A DNA stretch of 64,000 nt from CAWBRY01 sp963791295 (GTDB lineage Bacteria > Bacteroidota > Bacteroidia > Chitinophagales > Chitinophagaceae), in the NCBI GenBank assembly GCA_963791295.1, contig CAWBRY010000001.1:1240001-1304000 (forward strand), written 5' to 3'. Shown one piece after another: positions 35,596 through 44,673 of the stretch. Position 1 is the stretch's first letter. Every line of letters begins with the position of its first letter. The notes under the pieces were generated by a model that was not told where the DNA came from, searched no databases, and saw nothing but the letters and a program-made list of their open reading frames with translations. The translations under genes were made by a program, and so were the position numbers.

Positions 35596-35994
35596 ATGAA
35601 CTTTTACCTGATTGATGCCGGAGGTGCGGGGTTACTCTACTACGCTGTCTTCTTGGGCGCGCTCTTTATGGTCCTTGCCACCTTGCTGGAGGCAGTGGCG
35701 ATGATCCTGATGAAATATAATACTCCGTTTAAAAAGGCAATAGGGGATTCAATGCTTGTTAACCTGGCTTCGTTGGCTGTGGGTTTTTTGCTGATCGTCA
35801 CAAGCATCAATCTATTTGACAATAAGAGCGCCCTTGTCAATTTGCTAATTCTCTATGCTATAACCCTGGTAGTTGAAGTGCCGATCCTTTACCAGTTAAA
35901 TCGTTCAAAACCATTTAAGAGGACGCTAGTGACAGGTATGGTCATGAACCTGGTCACCTACTTACTTTTATTTTTGTTTAACCTGAATTCTTAG
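35596..35994 (+). CDS. Hypothetical four-helix membrane protein
   Basis: A 132-residue protein with four hydrophobic segments and few charges, the last ending in LLLFLFNLNS. I do not recognise it. It lies between the GT2 fusion gene and the TTG-started MFS-like gene on the same strand, so it may share their transcript. Confidence 0.6.
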   Translation: MNFYLIDAGGAGLLYYAVFLGALFMVLATLLEAVAMILMKYNTPFKKAIGDSMLVNLASLAVGFLLIVTSINLFDNKSALVNLLILYAITLVVEVPILYQLNRSKPFKRTLVTGMVMNLVTYLLLFLFNLNS

Positions 35995-36038
35995 CCTTGC
36001 ATCATTAGTGCAACCTGGATCTTCATCATAAAATCTAT

Positions 36039-37100
36039 TTGTTGAAAAAGAAAGCGATCATTCTTTTATTGGCAGCAGGTCATGGATTGAACGATTGCAT
36101 AGCCGGATATTTTTTAGCCAGGCTCGTTCATCTAAAATCAGACCTTCTACAAATCAGTGCCGGATTACTTTTATACAATTTATTGGCGTTCGGAGGACAG
36201 TATCCCGTAGCTCTTATCCTTGAAAAGTGGCGAAAGCCAAAACAGTTCCTTTTGATAGCGTACGGACTGAACATTCTAGCTGTTGGCCTTTTTGCCACAG
36301 TTCCGTCGATCTCGATATTCCTCGCGGGTATAGCTTCGGCAATCTATCATGTGGCAGGGGCAACTGTTTGTGCAAGGGAAAACAAAGCAGTTAATATTGG
36401 TCTGTTTGCTGCGCCTGGCGTTGCGGGATTGATAGCGGGTGGATACCTGGCGTATCAGGGATTCAACATGATCTCGATATTTCTTCTGGGCGCCTTTGTG
36501 ATAATAAGCATGCTTGCACTTATTTCTATTGACCCAACTCCCGCTACACATGAGAGGGAAGTAAACGACGGCCAGAAACATTCATTGGATAACCATGATC
36601 TCATAATGATCGGGCTTCTCACTTTCATTTCCCTGCGATCTGTGATCTGGAATGTATTTCAATTGATTGAAGAAAATAATTATGCATGGTTGATAGCGAT
36701 CGCCGCTTCCGCGTTTGCTGGAAAAATATTGGGCGGATGGATTGCCGACCGGATCGGATGGAAACTATATACATTCATTTCGCTGTTAGCAGCTACACCG
36801 TTAATCACGTTGTTCCGAAAGGAAATTATATTGTTCTGCATAGGTATCGGCTTGTTGCAATCAAGCATACCTGCAACCACGTCATTGTTGATCCAGGCAA
36901 TGAAAGGCAAGACGGAAAGGGCTGTGAGTCTATCTTTCGGAACGGCGATCTTTATAGGAGCCATTCTGTTTTATTTGGTACAAAATATCATCACCGGTTT
37001 TGTTCCATGGTTGTCTCTGATCCTGCTGCTTATGTTACTTGTTCTTTTCACAATAAGCTATCGTCGAAAGAAGAAAATTTATGGTGGTAATATTCTCTGA
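36039..37100 (+). CDS. MFS-like polytopic membrane transporter
   Basis: A 353-residue protein with about ten to eleven helices, TTG start at 36039 or 36042. The first helix region (AAGHGLNDCIAGYFLARL) and the loop GKILGGWIADRIGWK resemble the motif A loop of the major facilitator superfamily. It is shorter than standard MFS carriers (about 400), so one or two helices may be missing. The substrate is unknown. Confidence 0.6.
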   Translation: MLKKKAIILLLAAGHGLNDCIAGYFLARLVHLKSDLLQISAGLLLYNLLAFGGQYPVALILEKWRKPKQFLLIAYGLNILAVGLFATVPSISIFLAGIASAIYHVAGATVCARENKAVNIGLFAAPGVAGLIAGGYLAYQGFNMISIFLLGAFVIISMLALISIDPTPATHEREVNDGQKHSLDNHDLIMIGLLTFISLRSVIWNVFQLIEENNYAWLIAIAASAFAGKILGGWIADRIGWKLYTFISLLAATPLITLFRKEIILFCIGIGLLQSSIPATTSLLIQAMKGKTERAVSLSFGTAIFIGAILFYLVQNIITGFVPWLSLILLLMLLVLFTISYRRKKKIYGGNIL

Positions 37101-37164
37101 ATCATGCTAATATAATGCGCCTCTCATTCGATTCCAAATCCCAACTACCTAGTGACAAAGAGCA

Positions 37165-37192
37165 TGAAATTTAAATTGTAAATTGTAAGAGA
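37165..37192. repeat. Heptamer-period repeat, locus 3
   Basis: Units TGAAATT, TAAATTG, TAAATTG, TAAGAGA in exact 7-bp phase, between the MFS-like gene and the sigma factor gene. The last unit ends 10 bp ahead of the TTG start at 37203. Confidence 0.6.
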
Positions 37193-37202
37193 TGGCAACC
37201 TT

Positions 37203-37829
37203 TTGAACCAGCAATTCGATTTATTCACCAAACAATACCAGGAATTGTTATCTGCAGATGAATTGACCTACCATGTCGGGGGTTGTGCGCTCAACAGCCG
37301 TGAGAGCCAGAAAGCGATTTATACCTCGTTTTATGGCTATGCCATGGCAATCTGCGACAGATATACGAATAGGCAAGAGGACGCAGTGGAGATTCTTAAC
37401 GACGGGTTTCTTAAAGTTTTCAAGGAGATACATCACTATCAACCGGCTTATGCCGATGTGGTAAGTTCTTTCAAGGGATGGTTAAGAAAGATCATGGTGT
37501 ACACTGCCATCGACCATTTCAGGAAGTATCAAAAGCATCGAATGATCACTGAACTGGATTCTGTAGTATATCAGGTGGCATCGATCAATGAAGACGCGGT
37601 GGAAAAATTATCTTATGAGGAGATCATCCGCGCAGTGCAGGAATTATCACCGGGATACAGGACCGTTTTTAATCTGTTTGTTATAGAAGGTTTAAGTCAT
37701 GATGAGATCTCAGGCCAGTTGGGAATTTCAACGGGGACTTCCAAGTCCAATCTTTCAAAAGCCCGGCGACAATTGCAAAAGATATTACATAAACAAAATC
37801 AACAACAGATAGCTAAAAATGCAGTCTGA
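37203..37829 (+). CDS. ECF-type RNA polymerase sigma factor
   Basis: A 208-residue sigma-70-like factor with a TTG start. Region 2 is RYTNRQEDAVEILNDGFLKVFKEI, and SFKGWLRKIMVYTAIDHFRKYQK follows; region 4 is LSPGYRTVFNLFVIEGLSHDEISGQLGISTGTSKSNLSKARRQL. The linker has EDAVEKLSYEEIIRAVQ. ECF factors direct RNA polymerase to a small regulon under the control of an anti-sigma partner. Its 3' end overlaps the next gene by 11 bp, which strongly suggests that gene encodes the partner. Confidence 0.9.
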   Translation: MNQQFDLFTKQYQELLSADELTYHVGGCALNSRESQKAIYTSFYGYAMAICDRYTNRQEDAVEILNDGFLKVFKEIHHYQPAYADVVSSFKGWLRKIMVYTAIDHFRKYQKHRMITELDSVVYQVASINEDAVEKLSYEEIIRAVQELSPGYRTVFNLFVIEGLSHDEISGQLGISTGTSKSNLSKARRQLQKILHKQNQQQIAKNAV

Positions 37830-39183
37830 AGAATTTGATAATAAAACCAGGGAAGCAGCTGAACACCATCATCCCGCTTACGATGAGAAAGCCTGGGAAA
37901 AAATGGAACAGCTTCTCAATAAACATCTTCCTCAAAGGAAAGATGGACGGAGAAGGCCTGCCATGATCCTGCTTTTTCTCCTGTTATTGGGGGGAGCAGG
38001 AATTCTTCTGGTCGCCAAACCCTGGCGCTCGAATACTTCTACTGCCAGTACAGGCAGCAAGAAGCCCTTAACTTCTCCTGATGTTTCTTCGGAAAGCAAA
38101 GGCCGCCAGGAAAATCTGAATAAAAACAGTTCGCCCGTGGACCTAAGTAAAAATGTTGCTGCAAAGGAAACTCAACGTTCAATTTCCACGCCAAGTAGTA
38201 TCAGTATTAAATCAATACCGAACAAACAGTCAAAGGCTCAAAACAAACTGGCGGGCATCGCCAAAGAAAAAGTTGAAGTAATTACCAATAGCAAAAATCA
38301 ACTTCATAAGGTCGCCATTCCAAACCCGGAAAATGTTTCAGTAACAAAAAAAGCTCAGCTTGTTCCGGAGACGAAGCCACTGATCAATAAAATAATTTCG
38401 GCTGGGAATCATCCACAAAAAGATGTGGCTAGCGTGGATCCGAAGGTAGATCAGGTTACCAAGCATGATGGAGAGGTAAATGATCAAAAGATAGAAGACA
38501 AGACAGTCGCTGCTAAACTGAAAAAGCCCAACAGTAAAAGCAAGAAACAGAATTCATTTTTCTTTACGCTATCGGCAGGACCGGAATTGAGTTCCGTCGA
38601 TTGGGAAAGCCTGGACAGGGTTAAAGTGATGGTAGGATTCGGCGTTGGTTATAGCTTCGCAAACAGGATTACAGTAAGGACCGGCATCTTTTCTTCCAGG
38701 AAAATTTATTCGGCCAATCCGTATGATTATCACCCCCCTGATTATTTCTGGCAATACTATCCGGATTTAAAAGGAGTGGATGCTGATTGCAAGGTGCTTG
38801 AAGTTCCGCTTTCGATCGCTTACAATTTTGGCCGGACAGAAAATCATAACTGGTTTGGTTCAGTAGGCATGTCTTCCTATTTCATGAAAAGAGAGACCTA
38901 TGATTACCGGTATAAAAACTCATCTGGCCAATTACTCACCTGGGAGTCGACCATGCGAAATAGAACCAAGCATTATTTTTCCGTGCTGGCATTATCCGGA
39001 GGATATGAACGGAAAATCAATAAGACGATTACTTTGATGGCAGAACCTTTTGTGAGGATCCCGTTGATCGGAGTTGGTTTTGGAAAAGTGAAGCTTTCAA
39101 CGGCCGGTGTGTTATTTTCTGCAACGATCCATCCATTTCATTCAAAGAATTCAATCAAATCGACAGTACCCACACCTAGGTAG
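37819..39183 (+). CDS. Anti-sigma-like membrane protein fused to an outer-membrane-type beta-barrel
   Basis: A 454-residue protein. The cytoplasmic N-terminal 50 residues (AYDEKAWEKMEQLLNKHLP) are rich in charged helix formers and could bind the sigma factor. A single helix (AMILLFLLLLGGAGILLVA) lies near residues 51-70. Then comes a low-complexity Lys/Ser/Val-rich linker of about 175 residues, and from about 245 a beta-rich PorT-like region with alternating aromatic residues (FFFTLSAGPELSSVD, VGFGVGYSFANRITVRTGIF). The protein may reach from the cytoplasm to the outer membrane. The 11-bp overlap with the sigma gene suggests coupled synthesis. No standard zinc-binding anti-sigma motif is seen. 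Confidence 0.65.
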   Translation: MQSEEFDNKTREAAEHHHPAYDEKAWEKMEQLLNKHLPQRKDGRRRPAMILLFLLLLGGAGILLVAKPWRSNTSTASTGSKKPLTSPDVSSESKGRQENLNKNSSPVDLSKNVAAKETQRSISTPSSISIKSIPNKQSKAQNKLAGIAKEKVEVITNSKNQLHKVAIPNPENVSVTKKAQLVPETKPLINKIISAGNHPQKDVASVDPKVDQVTKHDGEVNDQKIEDKTVAAKLKKPNSKSKKQNSFFFTLSAGPELSSVDWESLDRVKVMVGFGVGYSFANRITVRTGIFSSRKIYSANPYDYHPPDYFWQYYPDLKGVDADCKVLEVPLSIAYNFGRTENHNWFGSVGMSSYFMKRETYDYRYKNSSGQLLTWESTMRNRTKHYFSVLALSGGYERKINKTITLMAEPFVRIPLIGVGFGKVKLSTAGVLFSATIHPFHSKNSIKSTVPTPR

Positions 39184-39204
39184 TGTTCCATGTTGTGTCC
39201 TAAT

Positions 39205-39240
39205 AAGAGGTTATCCCTGCAGAGGGAAACCTCTTTTATT
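39205..39240. terminator. Bidirectional terminator between convergent genes
   Basis: AAGAGGTTATCCCT (39205-39218) pairs with AGGGAAACCTCTT (39221-39233), followed by TTATTTT on the plus strand and, read on the minus strand, TTATTA after the stem. It serves both the beta-barrel gene and ubiX, whose stop codon overlaps the T-run. Confidence 0.75.
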
Positions 39241-39793
39241 TTCCCCAACGGAATGTTTTTATGTCGAAGCCGGCCAAGTCTAGCACGCGGTCAACAACCG
39301 TCGCAACTAATTGGTCTATTGTATTTGGCTGACTATAAAAGGAGGGGCTTGCCGGACAAATGATCCCTCCTGCCAAGGTTACTGTTTCCATATTCCTGAT
39401 ATGGATGAGGCTGTAAGGCGTATCGCGGATGACGCAGATTAATTTCCGCCTTTCCTTTAAAATGACGTCGGCCGCCCTGGTTACAAGGTCATTCGAAACT
39501 CCCGCCGCAATGCGTCCAAGGGTTCCCATGGAACAGGGAATAATGATCATCGTGTCGTATTGTCCTGAGCCGGAGGCGAATGGCGCGGAAAAATCTGTGC
39601 TGCCATAAAATTGCACGGGGAATTGTTGATGTTCTTCGTTGCCTAATTCAGTTTTCCAAACCTCGCGGGCGTTATCGCTCATTACCACCGCCAGTTGATC
39701 CCAATGCTCTTTCAACGCCATCAACTTAGTCAATATGTTGGCAGCGTACATCGAGCCACTGGCACCAGTTATAGCAACGACTATTTTTCTCAT
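39236..39793 (-). CDS. ubiX: UbiX-type flavin prenyltransferase
   Basis: A 185-residue flavoprotein. The N-terminus VVAITGASGSMYAANIL and the run PCSMGTLGRIAAGVSNDLVTRAADV are typical of the UbiX/Pad1 family. It attaches dimethylallyl phosphate to FMN to make prenylated FMN, the cofactor of UbiD-type decarboxylases. No ubiD is in the window. The gene is convergent with the beta-barrel gene across the terminator at 39205. Confidence 0.9.
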   Translation of the reverse strand: MRKIVVAITGASGSMYAANILTKLMALKEHWDQLAVVMSDNAREVWKTELGNEEHQQFPVQFYGSTDFSAPFASGSGQYDTMIIIPCSMGTLGRIAAGVSNDLVTRAADVILKERRKLICVIRDTPYSLIHIRNMETVTLAGGIICPASPSFYSQPNTIDQLVATVVDRVLDLAGFDIKTFRWGK

Positions 39794-39973
39794 GCTCTAA
39801 AATCCATCATTTACCGTAAAACATTTGAAGGTAGAAAAAATCGTGCAAACATTGAGCCTGGTCAATTTATTGTGTTTTTAATACATATTTTCAGGAATTG
39901 CCCAAAAAGACATGATGAAAAATTTGAATTAATTAATTATTCTCCGATATTAGCTTTGAATTTTCATAGGATA

Positions 39974-40001
39974 AGGTTTAATGGTTAATGGTTTTTGATT
40001 A
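39974..40001. repeat. Heptamer-period repeat, locus 4
   Basis: Units AGGTTTA, ATGGTTA, ATGGTTT, TTGATTA in exact 7-bp phase; the last unit equals the main unit of locus 1. Confidence 0.55.
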
Positions 40002-40003
40002 GG

Positions 40004-40023
40004 CCCCGATCTTTTGGTCGGGG
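40004..40023. terminator. GC-rich hairpin downstream of the alpha-oxoamine synthase
   Basis: CCCCGATC (40004-40011), TTTT loop, GGTCGGGG (40016-40023), one G-T wobble. No long T-run follows on either strand, so it is a hairpin of uncertain terminator strength. It lies 69 bp past the stop of the minus-strand gene. Confidence 0.45.
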
Positions 40024-40091
40024 TTCTTCGTTGGAGAGGTCATAATCGACTAAGCATGACCGTGAACCCATGTGCATTCTATGCAAGAGGA

Positions 40092-41390
40092 CTATTTTGA
40101 CTTGCCCTTGGCCAGGGAATGGTCAAGTTTCCCAGACGTCTCTGCCATGTCGGGTATGTCGTCTGCTTTATAGGCGCCAGCATCCAGTTTTTTCTTCGTC
40201 TCTTCAAAGGCATTCAGGGTGGCTTCAATTTCTTCATCCGTATGAAGGGCTGTCGGTATAAGACGGTAAATGATGTTGCCTTTAGGGATGACCGGGTAAA
40301 CGACGATGGAGCAGAATATGTGATAATTTTCCCGGATATCCATGACCATCGCAGTCGCTTCCTCCAGGCCGCCACGCAAATACACCGGCGTAACTACTGA
40401 ATCCGTTTTGCCGATATCAAATCCTTTTTGCTTAAGACCTTGCTGAAGCTTTCGCGCATTGGCCCACAATTTCTCTTTCAATTCAGGTCTTGTTCGAAGC
40501 AAGTCCAGGCGTTTTAGGTTGCCAATCACGAGAGGCATGGGCAGACTTTTCGCAAAGATCTGCGAGCGTATATTATAGCGAATGTAATCGATAATGTCGC
40601 GATCACCTGCAATGAATGCACCAATAGATGCCATCGATTTAGCGAACGTGGAGAAATACAAATCGATGCGATCCTGGCAACCCTGCTCTTCACCCGCCCC
40701 GGCACCCGTTTTGCCCAAGGTGCCAAATCCGTGAGCATCGTCGAGCAATATGCGAAATTCATATTGGTCCTTGAATGCTGCGATCTCTTTTATTTTTCCC
40801 TGGTCGCCCGCCATTCCAAATACGCCTTCGGTGATCACCAAAATACCACCAGCTTTTTGTTTATCTATGATTGCGGTAGCTCTTTGCAACTGTTTTTCAA
40901 AATCCACCACATCATTGTGTTTATATACGAACCGATGTCCGGGATGAAGGCGAAGGCCGTCGATGATACAGGCATGACTTTCCGCATCATAAACGATAAC
41001 ATCATGGCGACTGCAAAGAACATCAATGGTGCTCACCATCCCCTGGTATCCATAGTTGAGCAGGATCGCATCTTCCTTCATTTCAAAAGCTGCGAGTTCC
41101 GCCTCCAACTTTTCGTGGAGGTCAGTATTCCCACTCATCATTCGTGCTCCCATCGGCGAAGCAAGGCCATATTGACTAGCTCCCTGGGCGTCGGCATCTC
41201 TCACCTCAGGATGATTCGCCAGTCCTAAATAATTGTTGAGACTCCAAACGATCATCTCCTTACCCCTAAACTTCATTCTGCTTCCAATCTCACCTTCTAA
41301 TTTGGGAAAAGCAAAATATCCATGCGCCCTTGCACGATGCTGGCCAATGGGTCCCGCATTTTTCAATAAACGTTCAAAAATGTCAGCCAT
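40092..41390 (-). CDS. Alpha-oxoamine synthase, probable serine palmitoyltransferase
   Basis: A 432-residue PLP enzyme of the AONS/KBL/SPT group. The PLP lysine is in YFSTFAKSMASIG, and VWSLNNYLGLANHP, SHACIIDGLRLHPG and LLDDAHGFGTLG match the group. It joins an amino acid with an acyl-CoA. The conserved context in Bacteroidota makes serine palmitoyltransferase (first step of sphingolipid synthesis) likely, but 8-amino-7-oxononanoate synthase or glycine C-acetyltransferase activities are possible alternatives. It follows dapB with a 70-bp gap holding its own TACCTTTG box. Confidence 0.75.
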   Translation of the reverse strand: MADIFERLLKNAGPIGQHRARAHGYFAFPKLEGEIGSRMKFRGKEMIVWSLNNYLGLANHPEVRDADAQGASQYGLASPMGARMMSGNTDLHEKLEAELAAFEMKEDAILLNYGYQGMVSTIDVLCSRHDVIVYDAESHACIIDGLRLHPGHRFVYKHNDVVDFEKQLQRATAIIDKQKAGGILVITEGVFGMAGDQGKIKEIAAFKDQYEFRILLDDAHGFGTLGKTGAGAGEEQGCQDRIDLYFSTFAKSMASIGAFIAGDRDIIDYIRYNIRSQIFAKSLPMPLVIGNLKRLDLLRTRPELKEKLWANARKLQQGLKQKGFDIGKTDSVVTPVYLRGGLEEATAMVMDIRENYHIFCSIVVYPVIPKGNIIYRLIPTALHTDEEIEATLNAFEETKKKLDAGAYKADDIPDMAETSGKLDHSLAKGKSK

Positions 41391-41447
41391 AGTTATCTTT
41401 TGATTTTCGTTCTTTTCTCACGGTAGTTTTGATCAAAAAAACTGGCG

Positions 41448-41455
41448 CAAAGGTA
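41448..41455 (-). promoter_or_regulatory. -7 promoter box (TACCTTTG) for the alpha-oxoamine synthase
   Basis: On the minus strand this is TACCTTTG, a full TAnnTTTG match, 57 bp ahead of the ATG at 41390 and directly after the dapB stop codon. Confidence 0.5.
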
Positions 41456-41460
41456 AGGGA

Positions 41461-42180
41461 TCATCCCAGGTTTAGCACATCGGACATCGTAAAAACTCCT
41501 TTCTTAAGATGGATGTATTCGGCTGCCAGGACGGCTCCAAATGCAAAACCTTTCCGGTTATGCGCGGTATGGATGATCTCGATATCGTCGATTGCAGAGG
41601 AATACCGAACATTATGAGTGCCGGGATTTGGATCAATGCGTTGACTAATGATCTCCAGGTCTTCGGGATTATCACTTAATTCATTTACCCATCGCTTCTT
41701 TCTCTCTAATACTTCCAGTACTTGTTCCGCAAAACTAATGGCAGTACCGCTGGGAGCATCTTTTTTTTGTGTATGATGAATTTCTTCCAGGATCACTTCA
41801 TAATCTTCCCGGGCCGACATAAGAGAAGCGAGCTTTTTATTTACCTCAAAGAAAATATTTACGCCGACGCTGTAATTACTCGAATAAATAAATGAACCAT
41901 TTTGTTGGCGACAGAGATTTTTTACTTCGTCCATTTTTTCTGTCCATCCCGTCGAGCCAGAAACAACGGGAATTCCATAGTTCAGACAGTTTTTAATATT
42001 TTCAAAAGCGCTTTGAGGACCCGTGAATTCGATTGCCGCATCGGCCTTTGCCAGATTTTCTTTAGTGAGATCCTGGAGATTTGGAAGATCGATCTTTAAT
42101 ACAATGGAGTGTCCTTTTTTTATAGCAGTTTCTTCAATGGCCTTACCCATTTTCCCATACCCAATAAGCGCGATCTTCAT
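41461..42180 (-). CDS. dapB: 4-hydroxy-tetrahydrodipicolinate reductase
   Basis: A 239-residue enzyme of lysine and meso-diaminopimelate synthesis. I chose ATG 42180 (MKIALIGYGKMGKAI) because the longer ORF adds a tail ahead of the Rossmann start. The NAD(P)H motif GYGKMG and the active-site segment EEIHHTQKKDAPSGTAI are both intact. It lies 36 bp downstream of the DUF5683 gene. The parA-parB-DUF5683-dapB order is a known arrangement in Bacteroidota. Confidence 0.93.
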   Translation of the reverse strand: MKIALIGYGKMGKAIEETAIKKGHSIVLKIDLPNLQDLTKENLAKADAAIEFTGPQSAFENIKNCLNYGIPVVSGSTGWTEKMDEVKNLCRQQNGSFIYSSNYSVGVNIFFEVNKKLASLMSAREDYEVILEEIHHTQKKDAPSGTAISFAEQVLEVLERKKRWVNELSDNPEDLEIISQRIDPNPGTHNVRYSSAIDDIEIIHTAHNRKGFAFGAVLAAEYIHLKKGVFTMSDVLNLG

Positions 42181-42215
42181 TCCGGTTTTTATATTGCAAG
42201 ATAAGTTATCCAATT

Positions 42216-42822
42216 TCACCTCGACCGGTTCCTTCCTAAATTTAAGACCAGACTCAGTCCATTGGTGCCGGCCATCTCACTATGCCCTGGCTTGATCTTC
42301 AAACTTAAGCCAGGACTTACATCAAACGATTTAAGATGAGCATCCACTGTTGCATCAACGACATTCAATCCCCACATCACTATAAATAGGAGGGCAGAAA
42401 AATCGATATCGCGTCGAAATTGGTTTCGATAAAAGCGCAGCGATTCCTCGCTGAGCGGCTGCAGCACTTCTTTGATACTTGAATACAAGGCTGAATCAGT
42501 CCCGTTTACGCGCATATTATACTTCACCTTGTAAGCAAATCGTGTATCGCGATAATTATCGAGATTATAGAAGAAGATGCCGGCACTGATCCCCATGGCG
42601 GCATATACGATGGGTAACTTCCAATATTTCTTGTTATAGATCTGTCCCAGTCCCGGAAAGGTCGCAGAAAGAAGAGCAGCTCTTCTTGGACTATGCACTT
42701 TTACCTTGACTGAATCTTTTTTTTGCTGTGGTTGAGTCGGGATGGTTTTCCTGCGCCGCTATTATTGTAGTAAAGAAAAAGGAAAGAATGAGTAATAAAA
42801 ATATTTTTCGGTGTTTAGTCAA
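42216..42822 (-). CDS. DUF5683 domain protein, frameshifted
   Basis: The long frame gives 160 residues starting at an internal ATG. Upstream another frame encodes a signal peptide (KIFLLLILSFFFTTIIAAQ) from a TTG near 42822. The two join if one base is corrected in the T8 run at 42717-42724, giving KKDSVKVKVHSPRRAALL. The domain begins LLSATFPGLGQIYNKKYWK, has a helix (IVYAAMGISAGIFFY), and a second helix (FSALLFIVMWGLNVVDATVDAHL). This matches DUF5683. Function is unknown; the gene sits in the parAB-dapB cluster, overlapping the parB end by about 9 bp. Confidence 0.78.
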
Positions 42823-43739
42823 CTGAAATAGCTATTTGCCCAAGTATCTTATTCAGTTCTTCCTGCGAGTAATATTCGATCACGATCTGTCCGCTGCCAT
42901 TCCTGCTCTGCTTGAGTTTTACCCGGGTACTGAAATGAGATGCTAATTTATCTTCAATTCGCTGAAAGGAAGAAGGCAGGTGACTTTTTAAGGATTTTTT
43001 AATTCCTCCGGCCGATGCGCCTTGTTTGTAGAGGTTTCTACCAGCGCTTCTGTCTGGCGGACAGAAAGCCTTTTTCTTTTATTTCATTAAAAATATACAA
43101 CTGCTTATCAATCGTATCGACATTGACAGTGCCCTTGCATGTCCCATGCTGAGTTCTCCACTCCTTAATGCCAATTGAATATCGGGAGGTAGCTTTAGCA
43201 AGCCGGATGAAATTGGCCACCGTGCTACGGTCCTTGCCCATTCTTTCAGCGACTTGTTCCTGGGTATAGTTCAATTCATCCATCATCCTTTTATAGCTAA
43301 GTGAAATTTCCATGGCATTGAGGTCTTCGCGTTGCAGGTTTTCCAGTAAGGCGAGTTCCAGCAACTGGGAATCATTTGCCTGGCGTACATAGGCAGGGAT
43401 ATCTTTAAGGCCGGCCATTTTTGCTGCTCTCCAGCGCCGTTCACCGGCAATGAGGCGATATTTTCCGGATGGAAGTTTCGAAACAGTAACCGGTTGAATG
43501 ATATCATGTAGTTGAATCGAGTTGGCCAGTTCTTTCAACGCATTTTCATCAAAACCTGGCGTGGTTGTTTGGGATTGGGCTCAATCTCCTCGATTGCAAT
43601 ACGGTTGGTATTGGTTGCATTTTCAACCACATTGGCTTTCAGTTGGCCGCTGCTGGTCTTTAAGATCGGCATCAATACTTTGCAATAAGGAACGAATTCC
43701 TTTACCCAAGGCTTCTTTATCTTGTTTGGACGTGGTCAT
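42814..43739 (-). CDS. parB: ParB/Spo0J chromosome partitioning protein, frameshifted
   Basis: The protein spans about 43739 to 42814 but is split by at least four indels. Readable parts in order: MTTSKQDKEALGKGIRSLL; the CTP-binding ParB/Srx motifs, LIAGERRWRAAKMAGL and ENLQREDLNAMEIS; the helix-turn-helix (YTQEQVAERMGKDRSTVANFIRLAK); and the C-terminal dimer region (IVIEYYSQEELNKILGQI). ParB binds parS sites near the origin and loads SMC. No consensus parS was found in the window. It starts 2 bp after the parA stop. Confidence 0.85.
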
Positions 43740-43740
43740 C

Positions 43741-44543
43741 TTATAATTGCAAGAATCCTTTCTTCCTGCTGATCTTCGTCAGATCATTCTTTTGAAGGAT
43801 CTCTTTGGCGAGGTTGAGATAATTCATAGAACCTTTACTGTTTCCATCGTACAAAATTACAGGTTTACCAAAACTGGGGGCTTCCGCGAGACGTGCATTC
43901 CGATGAATGATGGTGCTAAAGACCATATCATCAAAATGACGCCGGACTTCACTCACAACCTGGTTGCATAACCGAAGGCGTCCATCATACATCGTCATCA
44001 GGATGCCTTCAATCACCAGGCTGTATTCAACCTGCTTTGAACTATTTTGATCGTATTTAACAATTTGCCCAAGCCTTCCAGCGCAAAGAATTCGCATTGA
44101 ACCGGTACAACCACGGAATCAGCAGCCGTTAGTGCATTTACAGTGATCAATCCAGAGAGGGAGAGCAATCAATGATGATAAAATCATATTCTTCGCGAAT
44201 ACCTTCCAATCAGGTTTTTGAGCACCATTTCCCGGTTGGGATAGTTGATCATTTCAATTTCGGCTCCGACCAGGTCAATATGTGAAGGAAGCAAGTCCAG
44301 GTTGGGAATATCAGTTTTCAGATCGACTTCCTTTGCCCTGGCTTCATTGACCATGCAATCGTACAGACTTTGTCTTACATTATGCAGGTCAAACCCAACG
44401 CCAGTCGTAGCTATTAGCCTGGGGATCACCATCTACCAGCAGGGTTCTGAATTCCAGTACAGCCAGGCTGGCTGCAAGATTAATGGCAGTTGTAGTCTTG
44501 CCAACGCCTCCTTTTTGATTTGCACACCAATAATTCTTCCCAT
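43741..44543 (-). CDS. parA: ParA/Soj ATPase, frameshifted
   Basis: Starting at ATG 44543 (MGRIIG), the deviant Walker A is readable after one correction as NQKGGVGKTTTAINLAASL; the middle part VGFDLHNVRQSLYDCM follows and the C-terminal part (HFDDMVFSTIIHRNARLAEAPSFGKPVILYD) is intact. About five indels break it. ParA works with ParB in moving the chromosome origin. The pair and its neighbours form the usual Bacteroidota segregation cluster. Confidence 0.87.
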
Positions 44544-44673
44544 AATTTTATTCTCTAGCCATGATAACCTGGTAAAATTGTCGCCTATCGTAAGACCGCA
44601 AAATTTAGTTTTGCCCATTTGGGGATGAGATTAACACACAATAGTTAATGATTTAAAGAATCTTAATTGCAAT
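44544..44673. promoter_or_regulatory. Divergent spacer of parA and the metallophosphoesterase gene
   Basis: A 130-bp spacer from which both genes are read outward. A TAAATTTTG sequence on the minus strand near 44600 is one base longer than TAnnTTTG, so it may be the parA promoter if an indel lies in it. Confidence 0.35.

Larger units (their letters stand above)
39794..40091. other. Intergenic region between ubiX and the alpha-oxoamine synthase
   Basis: About 300 bp with no supported gene. It holds the fourth heptamer repeat and a GC-rich hairpin, described separately. The remaining part is AT-rich; a possible ubiX promoter region lies at 39800-39840 (TACCTTCA on the minus strand, one mismatch from TAnnTTTG). 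Confidence 0.5.

Noticed and set aside
36686..37090. Frame of 134 residues within the MFS-like gene
   Set aside because: It is a shadow in another frame of a clear membrane protein gene.
40004..40023. Strong intrinsic terminator
   Set aside because: The stem is good but no T-run follows on either strand, so it is listed only as a hairpin of uncertain strength.
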